In this document: piece after piece, positions 1-7,911 of the stretch
Layout: each line of letters starts with the position of its first letter
How positions within the stretch are numbered: position 1 is the first letter of the stretch
Source: Firmicutes bacterium UBA5766
GTDB lineage: Bacteria; Bacillota; Desulfotomaculia; Desulfotomaculales; Nap2-2B
Assembly (NCBI GenBank): GCA_002418775.1
Contig: DIEU01000067.1
Span: 1 to 59,863 of the forward strand
Direction of reading: 5' to 3'
DNA length: 59,863 nucleotides
Position numbers and translations under genes: made by a program
Notes under the pieces: model-generated
Told to the model about the DNA's origin: nothing
Seen by the model: the letters and a program-made list of their open reading frames with translations, nothing else
Databases searched by the model: none

Positions 1-84
1 AGCTTTGTGCCCCGGCTCCACTAGGCAAGGAAGATGATGAGATAATCTAAGACAGGGGGCGGTTAACTATAACCCTGTGGTAAA

Positions 85-1494
85 TTATGGTGCACCCAAT
101 TGCACAGGTCGAAAAGTTTTGCTTATCTTCTCGCCGTTATATGAAAAGACGACATTTTTACTGTCAACGACAGTCTCAACGTGTACTTTTCTTCCCCATA
201 TCTGATGTACATAAGGAAGGGTCTTTTCAAGGTAGAAAACGTCCAACTCAACCCCTTCGTAGATATGCTTCAAATACAGGTCACCTTGTTTTCCGTAATC
301 GCCGTCCTCCACCACAAGGTAGGGGAAACCGCAGTTGGTCAGGCTGCTGACAATCACGTCCCGGACTACTTCCCAATCCTTTTCCACTACTTTCCAATCC
401 GTGCCCTGCTTTTTATACAGGTATAAATCCATCTCCTCGATAAGATCTTTGCTCAGGTAGTTTCTTAAAAAGGAAATGTCGTTTTCGGATTCCCTTACCT
501 CAAAGATCTTGTTTCTTCCCCCGCCTTCCGCCTTTTTATACTTTTCCTTTTCTTTCTTATCCGGTCGGTCCCAGCTTTTTTCAATAGACTCGTAAAGCTT
601 CAGGCCGATTAAATAGGGGTTTAAATGAAAACGGGAGGCCTGAACAACTCCGGTATGCATTTTGGCAAACTCTAAAGCCTCGTCTTCAACCAGGTCTAAC
701 TCACGCATTATTTTCAGGTGCCAGTAGGTTGCCCAGCCCTCATTCATCACTTTGGTTTCCATCTGCGGCCAGAAGTAGAGCATTTCCTGCCTGACCACTG
801 ATATTATGTCCCGCTGCCAGTCTTTAAGGTCGCGTGAATTCTCCATTAAAAAGAGCAGCAGGTCCTTCTGCGGGCTTTCGGGGAATTTCACGGTATCTTC
901 ACTTTTATTTTCCCGGGTGGGCCGGTCAAGTTCCCAGAGGTCATCATAGGGTGTATCTTCGGGTTCTTTTATTCTGTCCTTTTTAGGATTGAGAAAGCAG
1001 CGCGGGTCGACATGCTCCTCAATTGAAATAACCGCGTCCAGGAAGGATTCAACCTTGTCTTTGCCGTACTGCATTTCGTAGCCCCTGAACCGTTCCGCCG
1101 CCCCCGCCATGGATTCGACCATATTGCGGGCGGTACGTTGAAAATGAACGTTATTCTTAAAAAAATCACAGTGGGCGAGAACGTGAGCAATGACCAGTTT
1201 GTTTTGGACAAGCGAATTCCCTTCCAGCAAAAAGGCATAACAGGGATCGGAATTGATCACGAGCTCGTAGATCCGGCTCAGGTTGTAATCGTACTGGGTT
1301 TTCATTTTGTGGTAGGATTTTCCGAACGACCAGTGTGAATAGCGGGTGGGCATGCCGTATGCCCCAAAAGTATAAAGTATGTCAGCCGGGCATATTTCAA
1401 AAAAGATATCGTAGAAATCAAGCCCGAATCCTCTAGCTATAGCAGTTATCTTTTCAACGGCTTTTTCCAGCAGGCGCAGTTCGTCGTTTGCCAT
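85..1494 (-). CDS. spoVR: SpoVR family protein (stage V sporulation, spore cortex)
   Basis: A 469-residue protein recognised as SpoVR. The family is needed for normal spore cortex formation in Bacillus; its biochemical role is not settled. Family-typical stretches are FGAYGMPTRYSHW near residues 43-55, AHVLAHCDFF near 103-112 and NEGWATYWH near 251-259. The length matches the family. I start at the ATG at 1494 because an AGGAG lies 8 nt upstream; an in-frame GTG three codons earlier overlaps that site. It is transcribed alone, divergently from the mscS-like gene. The spacer carries ATAC-type sequences reminiscent of sporulation-sigma -10 elements, but I could not define a convincing promoter. 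No yeaH or prkA partner is visible. Identification is firm; function is by family. Confidence 0.93.
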   Translation of the reverse strand: MANDELRLLEKAVEKITAIARGFGLDFYDIFFEICPADILYTFGAYGMPTRYSHWSFGKSYHKMKTQYDYNLSRIYELVINSDPCYAFLLEGNSLVQNKLVIAHVLAHCDFFKNNVHFQRTARNMVESMAGAAERFRGYEMQYGKDKVESFLDAVISIEEHVDPRCFLNPKKDRIKEPEDTPYDDLWELDRPTRENKSEDTVKFPESPQKDLLLFLMENSRDLKDWQRDIISVVRQEMLYFWPQMETKVMNEGWATYWHLKIMRELDLVEDEALEFAKMHTGVVQASRFHLNPYLIGLKLYESIEKSWDRPDKKEKEKYKKAEGGGRNKIFEVRESENDISFLRNYLSKDLIEEMDLYLYKKQGTDWKVVEKDWEVVRDVIVSSLTNCGFPYLVVEDGDYGKQGDLYLKHIYEGVELDVFYLEKTLPYVHQIWGRKVHVETVVDSKNVVFSYNGEKISKTFRPVQLGAP

Positions 1495-1607
1495 AAGAAT
1501 CACTCCTAACCAGATACGGCTTTGAAAATTACATACATAAATAGTATATGTTCACTGCTGTGCCTTTTGGATGTCCGAAACCGTTTTTCTTAAAGTTCTT
1601 TTCATGG

Positions 1608-1613
1608 TATAAT
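1608..1613 (+). promoter_or_regulatory. Extended -10 promoter candidate upstream of the mscS-like gene
   Basis: A consensus TATAAT is preceded by TGG, making an extended -10 (TGNTATAAT). No good -35 is present at 17 bp. It would give a leader of about 155 nt to the MscS-type gene at 1776. Confidence 0.4.
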
Positions 1614-1775
1614 TTATGTCTATAGAGTGCCCCGCTTGTTCCTGGTGAGTATTCTGTTTGAGGTGAAGAGATAGATTTTATTCCGGGCAGGGAAATTTTT
1701 GCGCAGAGGTCCGGGCTGGACAAACCTTTAAAACTTATAATCCTAATGAAATGCTGATAAACACGGGGGAAGAAT

Positions 1776-2624
1776 ATGAACTGGAAAGACTTTATCGATC
1801 CTCTCACAGGCTGGCTGCTCCATTCGGGGCTGCGCATCCTGCTGGTTATTGCCGCCGCTTTTATTGTTGGACGTCTGATCAACACCATCCTAAAAAGGTT
1901 CGAGAACGTGCTGACCAACCAGGAATACGTACAGGAAAACAGAAAGCGCGTCCATACTTTAATAGGGATTCTTCGCAAAATCGTTAAAGTCAGCGCTTTT
2001 GTGGTAGCAGTGATCATTATCCTTGATGAACTGGAAATCGATATCAGGCCGATTATCACGGCGGCCGGGATTGGCGGCCTGGCCCTCGGCTTTGGCGCCC
2101 AAAGCCTGGTCAAGGATGTAATCAGCGGATTTTTCATGCTCCTGGAAAACCAGATCAGGATCGGTGACATTGTCTCTTTGAACGGAACTCCGGGAGAAGT
2201 TGTTTCCATAAATTTAAGAACGACTGTGCTGCGGGACTTAAGCGGTACGGTTCACATATTCCCCAATGGTTCGATAACTTCTGTCTCCAACATGACCAAG
2301 GATTGGTCAGGGTATTTGATCGACCTGGAAATCTCCTACCGTGAGGACATTGACTATGTTATAGGGGTACTTAATAAGTTAGGCGATGATTTGTCTAAAG
2401 ATCCTGAATACAAGCAATTGATCCTCGCCCCTTTGGAAGTGCTGGGCGTTGATAATTTCAACCCCAGCGGAGTCAACATCAAGCTGATGATTAAAACGCT
2501 GCCCCTGCAGCAGTGGAAGGTTGGACGCGAACTCCGCAAAAGGATCAAAATGGCCTTCGACCAACTGGGCATTGAAATTCCTTACCCACACATGACTCTA
2601 TTCTGGGGGGAAGAAAAGAAGTAA
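1776..2624 (+). CDS. Small-conductance mechanosensitive channel (MscS family)
   Basis: A 282-residue membrane protein with MscS architecture: hydrophobic helices near residues 15-36 and 63-85, then a Gly/Ala-rich pore-lining helix near 92-115 (AGIGGLALGFGAQSLVKD) followed by the beta-domain start ENQIRIGDIV. This is the family signature. Such channels open under membrane tension to release solutes in hypo-osmotic shock. The C-terminal cytoplasmic domain is short and ends soon after PYPHMTLFWG, as in compact YkuT/YnaI-like members. The ATG follows a GGGGGAAGA site. It is apparently monocistronic, with about 500 bp of gene-poor DNA downstream. Family call is strong; the specific paralogue is not assigned. 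Confidence 0.92.
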   Translation: MNWKDFIDPLTGWLLHSGLRILLVIAAAFIVGRLINTILKRFENVLTNQEYVQENRKRVHTLIGILRKIVKVSAFVVAVIIILDELEIDIRPIITAAGIGGLALGFGAQSLVKDVISGFFMLLENQIRIGDIVSLNGTPGEVVSINLRTTVLRDLSGTVHIFPNGSITSVSNMTKDWSGYLIDLEISYREDIDYVIGVLNKLGDDLSKDPEYKQLILAPLEVLGVDNFNPSGVNIKLMIKTLPLQQWKVGRELRKRIKMAFDQLGIEIPYPHMTLFWGEEKK

Positions 2625-2669
2625 TTGAAGAAAACCGCTGCACCCGCTCACCCTGCTGATGAATAAATC

Positions 2670-3014
2670 TTACGGCAGTCCCGGAGAAGCGGGATTAAAT
2701 CCCCTCCCCAGCACTTTTCCAATCAAATCGGAAGGATAATCAATATGTCCGTATCTTACAGCAAGAGAACGCACAAATGGCTGGTTAAGACTGCGGAAGA
2801 CAGATTCTGTTTGTCTGTCCGGGAAACTGTTAAACTTTTTTCTATAAGAAAGCCCCTTTATTATTTCTTTCCCCAGATTTTTTTCGCCTGCTAACCACTT
2901 AAAATTCTGCTGACCAACCGGTTCCTGCCTCTCCCAACAAGTATCTAATGTGTTTTGACAAGACAGATAAAAGCGTTTAAAGGTGTTTGTATTTTTTCCG
3001 CCTGATAACGCTCA
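2670..3014 (-). pseudogene. Coding-like open frame without a start codon; possible gene relic
   Basis: Within the gene-poor 2625-3118 stretch, the minus strand holds about 113 codons without a stop, ending in TAA at 2670-2672. The upstream half has no in-frame ATG, GTG or TTG and no Shine-Dalgarno site. The conceptual product has a natural-looking composition (for example GLSYRKKFNSFP and SLAVRYGHIDYPSD), but I recognise no family. The 5' part runs through a repeat block (2892-2909) also found at 36218-36235, so that portion is probably not native coding sequence. It could be a decayed gene fragment or chance. The rest of the stretch shows nothing else I can name. Confidence 0.25.
2892..2909. 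repeat. 18-bp dispersed repeat, copy 1 (second copy at 36218)
   Basis: An 18-bp block, identical at 36218-36235. In both places a GGTTC(C/T)TGC motif lies nearby. It looks like part of the REP-like repeat family seen around 36.1-36.3 and 52.9 kb. Confidence 0.6.
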
Positions 3015-3118
3015 ATAATTTGTTATTTCAAGCAACAAAATTTGCTTCTCCGGAATAAGCTAATAAATGGAAGGATTATCAGTAAAGAAATAACCTGCTG
3101 CAGAGTGAGGCGCCCAGA

Positions 3119-3934
3119 TTGATGTTTGGATTAAGAGAAATACTCTTGATTATAATCAATATATCTTCCATGATCCTTGCGGCGCTTGTTTTTTTTGGAT
3201 ATAACGGACCGGCGCGTATCTTCCTGGGTTTTCCTTTTGTACTTTTTTTCCCGGGATATCTCCTCATTGAGACCCTCTATCCAAAAAATGAAGACATGAC
3301 AAGAATTGTGAGGATAGCTTTAAGTATAGGCTTAAGCCTCTCTGCGGTTACCCTGGCAGGGATTCTTTTAAACTATTCTCCATGGGGTATGAAGCCCGGC
3401 GCCATTTTTATTTCCTTGCTGCTTTTCAATTCAGCCATGTCGGTTTTAGCATGGCGGCGCCGGAATAGTCCCCAAACCGTCTTTTATCCTCAAAGAAACT
3501 TGTTCCAAAAAGTAAAAAAAGCAATTCCACTGATCGTATTTACAGGTGTTTTTCTTTTTCCCGCCGCCTATATTGTATGCAAAGTCCCGTCTCATCAGGC
3601 GGAAGAAAAGTACAGTCAATTTTATTTACTGGACTCAGCCGGAAAAAATGAAAAATATCCGGAGGAAATTCCAAGAGGTGAAAAAAAGGAAGTAATACTC
3701 GTCATTGTCAACCATGAGCGCCAGGATATTGCATACAGGGCTGAGGTGCGTATGAATGGCCAACTTAAGGGGACTATCAGCCCGTTTACATTAAAAGACG
3801 GACAAATGCTGAAAGAGACGGTATACCTGAGAACCACGAAGCCGGACAATACTTTAAAGGTAGAATTCCTGCTTTTTAAAGATGGAGATGAAGAGCCCTG
3901 CCGCTCGCTGTATTTATGGATAAACGTTATTTAA
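3119..3934 (+). CDS. DUF1616-type membrane protein
   Basis: A 271-residue protein. Four hydrophobic segments occupy roughly the first 160 residues, with the DUF1616-like motif GFPFVLFFPGYLLIETLYP near 38-56. A soluble, probably extracytoplasmic domain of about 110 residues follows, with alternating polar and hydrophobic beta-strand character. Function of the family is unknown; it is often found near surface-glycan or protein-sorting genes in archaea and bacteria. A TTG start at 3119 follows AGTGAGG by 8 nt; an ATG directly follows. The next gene overlaps its end by 19 bp, implying co-transcription. The assignment rests on the motif and topology only. Confidence 0.62.
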   Translation: MMFGLREILLIIINISSMILAALVFFGYNGPARIFLGFPFVLFFPGYLLIETLYPKNEDMTRIVRIALSIGLSLSAVTLAGILLNYSPWGMKPGAIFISLLLFNSAMSVLAWRRRNSPQTVFYPQRNLFQKVKKAIPLIVFTGVFLFPAAYIVCKVPSHQAEEKYSQFYLLDSAGKNEKYPEEIPRGEKKEVILVIVNHERQDIAYRAEVRMNGQLKGTISPFTLKDGQMLKETVYLRTTKPDNTLKVEFLLFKDGDEEPCRSLYLWINVI

Positions 3935-4731
3935 AATTGCCGGATACACCTATAACAGCTTCTTTTAAATATGGGGCCTTGAGCCAGAACCACTTTTATT
4001 TATGGATGTATGTTCTGCTTCTGGCTGCGGCCGAACTGGTTACCGTCTATATCGACCCCATTTATGGTATCATTTGTCACGCCATTTTACTCCTTGGCCT
4101 GCTGATCCAGGCGGCTCTTACATTTCAAAAAAAAGTCAATGCTCTGTATCTCTCCTTAACCCTCTTGCCGCTGATCAGGATGATGAGCTTGTCTATGCCT
4201 CTAGATAGAACACCACCTCTGTACTGTTACCTGGCGATCAGTATTCCCTTGTTTGCCGCTGCTTTTCTTGTAGTCCGGCTGGCTGGCTACAAACGTGAAG
4301 ATATAAGTCTGAACTGGGGCAAAATACCTGTACAAATGGCAGTATCCTTGCTTGGTATACCCCTGGGGTTTATCGAGTATCAATTCCTGAAGCCCAATCC
4401 TTTGATTACTGAAATCACTATGCGGCAAATTTGGCTTCCCGTATTAATCATGATGATCAGTACAGGTTTCTTAGAGGAATTAATCTTCTGCGGCATGTTG
4501 TTAAAGGCCGCTGAGGAAGTCATGGGATTTGTCCGCGCCGTCTTTTACGCGTCTGCTTTCTTCGCCGTTCTGCACATCATCCACCGCTCTGCGGTTGACC
4601 TGCTGTTTGTTCTTGCCGTGGCTTTTCTTTTCTCGCTTATCGTAAAAATTACACGATCAATTATGGGTGTATCACTGGCTCATGGTCTCACCAATATAGG
4701 GCTGTACCTCATCTGGCCCTTTTTGTGTTGA
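3916..4731 (+). CDS. CPBP-family (CAAX protease/bacteriocin-processing) intramembrane metalloprotease-like protein, altered motif 1
   Basis: A 271-residue polytopic protein with about eight hydrophobic segments. The C-terminal third carries CPBP/Abi motifs: EELIFC near residues 191-196, FFAVLHIIH and HGLTN. In the family, the EExxxR glutamates and the downstream histidines and asparagine line the active site. Here the motif-1 arginine is replaced by cysteine, so activity may be changed or lost. Known members cleave prenylated or membrane substrates, or confer bacteriocin immunity. The gene overlaps the DUF1616 gene by 19 bp and is followed within 30 bp by a small membrane protein gene, forming a three-gene unit. 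No strong Shine-Dalgarno precedes the ATG, consistent with translational coupling. Confidence 0.75.
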   Translation: MDKRYLKLPDTPITASFKYGALSQNHFYLWMYVLLLAAAELVTVYIDPIYGIICHAILLLGLLIQAALTFQKKVNALYLSLTLLPLIRMMSLSMPLDRTPPLYCYLAISIPLFAAAFLVVRLAGYKREDISLNWGKIPVQMAVSLLGIPLGFIEYQFLKPNPLITEITMRQIWLPVLIMMISTGFLEELIFCGMLLKAAEEVMGFVRAVFYASAFFAVLHIIHRSAVDLLFVLAVAFLFSLIVKITRSIMGVSLAHGLTNIGLYLIWPFLC

Positions 4732-4760
4732 GTAAAATAAGAGAAAGGAGGTATCCAAGG

Positions 4761-5024
4761 TTGATTTCCACCACTACGGTTTCAACTGCTGTTAGTACTG
4801 TCACCATGAAGACTTCATTGGCGCCTGGCCTCGGAATGCTGTCTACTATCATCCTCTCTGTATTACTCTTTGTTAAGAACCTGGCGGGAGCAACATCGGC
4901 GATGACGCCCATCTCTGAACCTTCACTTCGGAACTCGCTTAATAAAGTGCTGAACATAGGCGTCATTCCCTTACTGGTGGCCTTTACCTGTATAGTTATA
5001 GAGAAAATTTTACATTTCCTATGA
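4761..5024 (+). CDS. Small integral membrane protein (87 aa), function unknown
   Basis: I place the start at TTG 4761 because a near-perfect AAAGGAGGT sits 8 nt upstream; the longer in-frame ATG at 4725 overlaps the previous gene and lacks such a site. The 87-residue product is Ser/Thr-rich at the N terminus (ISTTTVSTAVSTVT), followed by two hydrophobic helices near residues 23-40 and 68-85 with a polar loop between. I do not recognise the family. It is the last gene of the DUF1616/CPBP cassette and could be a substrate or partner of the CPBP protein (inference only). A terminator follows 100 bp downstream. Confidence 0.6.
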   Translation: MISTTTVSTAVSTVTMKTSLAPGLGMLSTIILSVLLFVKNLAGATSAMTPISEPSLRNSLNKVLNIGVIPLLVAFTCIVIEKILHFL

Positions 5025-5120
5025 CAGACGGGCAATTCCAAAGACTATTCCAGGAAAGGAAATAACCTGGGATCACATGTCTGGTATATAAACTGCAAGG
5101 ACAAAAGGATGAGCAGCTGA

Positions 5121-5166
5121 AAAGCATGCCCGGCGGTAAAGCAAGAAACTGCCGGGCCTGCTTTTT
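5121..5166 (+). terminator. Rho-independent terminator after the DUF1616/CPBP cassette
   Basis: A 10-bp stem (GCCCGGCGGT with ACTGCCGGGC, one G-T pair) with an AAAGCA/TGCTTT outer extension is followed by five T. It separates the membrane cassette from the glycan cluster. Confidence 0.85.
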
Positions 5167-5178
5167 GGAACACAATGT

Positions 5179-5197
5179 AACAATATGCCATATTGTT
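5179..5197. promoter_or_regulatory. Perfect palindrome ahead of the glycan operon (candidate operator)
   Basis: AACAATATG-C-CATATTGTT is a perfect 9-bp inverted repeat around a single base, about 50 bp before the epimerase start. Flanking half-sites (CACAAT to the left, ATTGTCAC to the right) extend the symmetry. No clear promoter could be fixed next to it. A regulator-binding site is plausible; identity unknown. Confidence 0.35.
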
Positions 5198-5245
5198 CAT
5201 ATATTGTCACTATAGCCTTCCATATCCCTATATCGAGGTGTTCGA

Positions 5246-6208
5246 ATGAAAGCGTTTGTTACAGGAGGAGCAGGTTTTATAGGAAGCCATCTGGTCGATT
5301 ACCTGTTGAGTTTGGGCTGGAAGGTTTCGGTATATGACAATCTCAGCAGCGGAAAAATGGATTTCGTTCTTCATAACTTGAATAACCCCGGATTCAAATT
5401 CACAAAAGAAGATCTGTTAAATTCAACCAATCTGACAGAAAGTATAAAGGGACATGATCTTGTCTTTCACCTTTCGGCCAATCCTGAACCGCGTTTAAGC
5501 CACGTAGACACCAGCCTTGATCTGAATCAGGAAATCGTAGCCACATACAATCTTCTGGAAGCTATGAGAAAAAACAGTATTAATAAAATAATTTTTGCTT
5601 CCAGCAGTGTGGTTTACGGTGAAGGGTCCCAATCGCTTCAGCCTATACCTGAAGATTTTGGGCCTTTGTTTCCGGTCTCACTGTACGGCGCAGGAAAAAT
5701 GGCCAGTGAAGGTTTGATTTCCGCTTATTGCGGAACTTTTGGTTTTCAAGCCTGGATCTTCAGATTCGCCAACATAGTTGGAGGCCGGGCCACCCATGGA
5801 GTTATTTACGACTTCACAAATAAACTGTTGAAGAATAAATCCTCTTTAGAAATTCTCGGCAACGGAAAGCAGGAAAAAACATATTTGCACGTTAGTGACT
5901 GCGTCAAGGGAATAATGTACGGTTTTTTGAATTCGAATCAGCAAATTAACTATTTCAACCTGGGCAGCGAATCTACTGTCTGCGTTTTAAAAATAGCTGA
6001 GATCGTTATTGATGTTTTATCCCTAAAAGATGTCCGCCTTTCTTTTACCGGCGGGGATCGCGGCTGGCCCGGAGATGTCCCGCTCATAAAACTGGACGTG
6101 AATAAAATGAGAAAACTAGGCTGGGAGGCCGGAATTGACGGTGTCCCGGCCATACGGCTGGCGGCGCAGCAGATATGTAAACAACTGAATGCCCCGGAGG
6201 TGTATTAA
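5246..6208 (+). CDS. NAD-dependent sugar epimerase/dehydratase (GalE-like SDR)
   Basis: A 320-residue extended short-chain dehydrogenase. The NAD-binding glycine motif TGGAGFIGSH is at residues 6-15, the catalytic serine region FASSSVVYG at 117-125, and the catalytic Tyr-Lys pair in YGAGK at 147-151. Members of this class interconvert nucleotide-sugar epimers (UDP-Glc/Gal, UDP-GlcNAc/GalNAc or GDP-sugars). The sequence alone does not fix the substrate. The ATG follows GAGGTG. It is the first gene of the glycan cluster and abuts hddC with no gap (stop 6208, ATG 6209), so it likely supplies a sugar nucleotide to the same glycan, or epimerises the heptose. Confidence 0.85.
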   Translation: MKAFVTGGAGFIGSHLVDYLLSLGWKVSVYDNLSSGKMDFVLHNLNNPGFKFTKEDLLNSTNLTESIKGHDLVFHLSANPEPRLSHVDTSLDLNQEIVATYNLLEAMRKNSINKIIFASSSVVYGEGSQSLQPIPEDFGPLFPVSLYGAGKMASEGLISAYCGTFGFQAWIFRFANIVGGRATHGVIYDFTNKLLKNKSSLEILGNGKQEKTYLHVSDCVKGIMYGFLNSNQQINYFNLGSESTVCVLKIAEIVIDVLSLKDVRLSFTGGDRGWPGDVPLIKLDVNKMRKLGWEAGIDGVPAIRLAAQQICKQLNAPEVY

Positions 6209-6913
6209 ATGCAGGCTGTAATACTCGCAGGCGGCCGGGGAACAAGACTTAGACCTTTAACCTACGAAATACCGAAACCGATGATTCCTGTCCTGGATCG
6301 GCCTTTTCTCTTCTATCCAATACAATTATTAAAGTCCTCCGGTATACGAAATATTGTTCTATGTACCGGTCATCTCGGAAATGTAATTGAAGACTATTGT
6401 AAAGACGGCGGTCATTTGGGCGTATCTGTTTCTTACAGCAGGGAAGACCACAATAGAATCCTCGGCACAGGGGGCGCCTTGAAAAATGCCGAAAGCCTGC
6501 TGGAAGAACGGTTTGTCTTACTTAACGGAGACACTTACCTTGCCATAGACTACAGTGAAATGTTCCGGGCTCATTCCCGGTTGGAGAAAAGCGCCCTGAT
6601 AGCCGCATATAAAGAGGAAAACCCCGGCCACTGCAATCTGCTCCTCGATGATTCCAATGAAGTTCTGGCTTATGCAAAAAAAGAAACAGCCAAAGGTTTC
6701 AACGCTGTTGACGCAGGCGCGGTCATTTTAAGAAAGTCCGTTCTCCAGCTAATTCCGCCTCAAGCCGTTTGCTCGCTGGAAGAGGAGATTTATACCCGGC
6801 TGATTGGCAGCGGTAAAATGAACGCTTTTATATGTTCTGAAAAGTTTTACGACATCGGCACTCCTGAACGAATAAAAATATTTTCCCGTTTTCTGGAGGA
6901 AATTTCGAAATGA
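6209..6913 (+). CDS. hddC: D-glycero-alpha-D-manno-heptose-1-phosphate guanylyltransferase
   Basis: A 234-residue nucleotidyltransferase. The pyrophosphorylase signature LAGGRGTRLRPLT is at residues 6-18 with KPM just after. LNGDTYL near 110 supplies the metal-binding aspartate. The length and context fit HddC, which joins GTP and heptose 1-phosphate to make GDP-D-glycero-D-manno-heptose, known from S-layer glycoprotein biosynthesis in Aneurinibacillus. It starts immediately after the epimerase and overlaps the kinase gene by 4 bp (ATGA). The neighbouring kinase, isomerase and phosphatase give the remaining steps, which makes the heptose assignment much stronger than the sequence alone. The choice of GTP over ATP is by family. 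Confidence 0.83.
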   Translation: MQAVILAGGRGTRLRPLTYEIPKPMIPVLDRPFLFYPIQLLKSSGIRNIVLCTGHLGNVIEDYCKDGGHLGVSVSYSREDHNRILGTGGALKNAESLLEERFVLLNGDTYLAIDYSEMFRAHSRLEKSALIAAYKEENPGHCNLLLDDSNEVLAYAKKETAKGFNAVDAGAVILRKSVLQLIPPQAVCSLEEEIYTRLIGSGKMNAFICSEKFYDIGTPERIKIFSRFLEEISK

Positions 6914-7911
6914 TCATCACCCGGACACCTTTGAGAATAAGTTTCGGCGGCGGCGGCACAGACCTGTCGGCGTTCTACAGAATAGAACCGGGAGCAGTTA
7001 CAAGCACGGCAATTGACAAGTACGTGTATATCATTGTCAAAAAAAGATTTGACAACTCTATCAGAGTCTCCTACTCAAAAACGGAGATCGCTTCCCGGCT
7101 GGATGAAATCCAGCACCCGATTGTGCGTCATGCCATGGAGCGTACCGGTGTAACAAGCGGCGTCGAGATCATTTCCATAGCCGACGTCCCCGCAGGGACC
7201 GGGCTGGGTTCTTCCAGCGCTTTTACCGTAGGGTTGCTGAATGCGCTTCACGCTTTTCGAGGCAGTCTGCTCCCGGCAGAACAGTTAGCCAGGCAAGCCG
7301 CGCATGTCGAGATCGATCTCGTAAAAGAACCGATAGGCAAACAGGATCAGTACATTGCCGCGTACGGAGGGTTGAGGCATATTACTTTTGACCCTTCGGA
7401 AAACGTACGTGTTGAATATGTCTTGAGTCATAATAACGTTAAAAAACAGCTGGAAGACAACCTGATCATGTTTTATACGGGCCTGGAAAGAAAAGCGGGC
7501 CCTATTTTAATGGAACTAAGGAATAACGCAAAATCCAAATATGAAGTTCTAAAAAGCATAAGAGATATAGCCATTGAGATGAAAAAAGCATTGCTGAAAC
7601 CCGATCTCTACCGTTTCGGAAAACTGCTGCATGAAGGTTGGATACTGAAGATGCAAACAGCAAATTCGATTTCAAATGAACAGATTAATGAATGGTATAA
7701 AACCGGCCTTTTCAACGGCGCTCTCGGCGGGAAGCTGTTAGGCGCCGGTGGAGGGGGGTTCCTTTTATTCTACGCTGAAAAAAGCTGCCATAAGAGAATC
7801 GAGAAGGCTATGCCTTTGAGAAGAATCGTTTTTTCTTTTGAACCGGACGGCACACAGTTAATTTATGTTGGAGGAGAAGATAGATTTGAGACTGGAGAAC
7901 TACAAGGCTAA
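6910..7911 (+). CDS. hddA: D-glycero-alpha-D-manno-heptose 7-phosphate kinase (GHMP kinase)
   Basis: A 333-residue GHMP-superfamily kinase. The N-terminal RTPLRISFGGGGTDL motif is typical of HddA and fucokinase-type enzymes, the phosphate-binding loop PAGTGLGSSSA is at 94-104, and the third motif KLLGAGGGGFLLFY lies near 274-287. HddA phosphorylates the anomeric position of heptose 7-phosphate, giving the 1,7-bisphosphate. It overlaps hddC by 4 bp and gmhA by 26 bp, so the genes are translationally coupled. Assignment is supported by the complete pathway around it. Confidence 0.87.
   Translation: MIITRTPLRISFGGGGTDLSAFYRIEPGAVTSTAIDKYVYIIVKKRFDNSIRVSYSKTEIASRLDEIQHPIVRHAMERTGVTSGVEIISIADVPAGTGLGSSSAFTVGLLNALHAFRGSLLPAEQLARQAAHVEIDLVKEPIGKQDQYIAAYGGLRHITFDPSENVRVEYVLSHNNVKKQLEDNLIMFYTGLERKAGPILMELRNNAKSKYEVLKSIRDIAIEMKKALLKPDLYRFGKLLHEGWILKMQTANSISNEQINEWYKTGLFNGALGGKLLGAGGGGFLLFYAEKSCHKRIEKAMPLRRIVFSFEPDGTQLIYVGGEDRFETGELQG

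Noticed and set aside
52..78. Stem-loop after the spoVR stop as terminator
   Set aside because: ACAG/CTGT and GGTTA/TAACC pair with a large bulge, and no T run follows on the minus strand.
1495..1560. SigE/SigG-type promoter before spoVR
   Set aside because: An ATACTA-like -10 exists on the minus strand but no matching -35 at proper spacing.
1529..2209. 226-residue minus-strand frame
   Set aside because: It lies antisense over most of the MscS gene and has Ser/Arg-rich shadow composition.
2640..2720. Riboswitch-like folding sequence after the mscS gene
   Set aside because: Short GC-rich pairings do not match the cobalamin or cyclic-di-GMP consensus, and the next gene is about 400 bp away.
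4709..5041. 110-residue minus-strand frame over the small membrane protein
   Set aside because: The plus-strand frame has a near-perfect ribosome site and operon context; the minus frame has neither.
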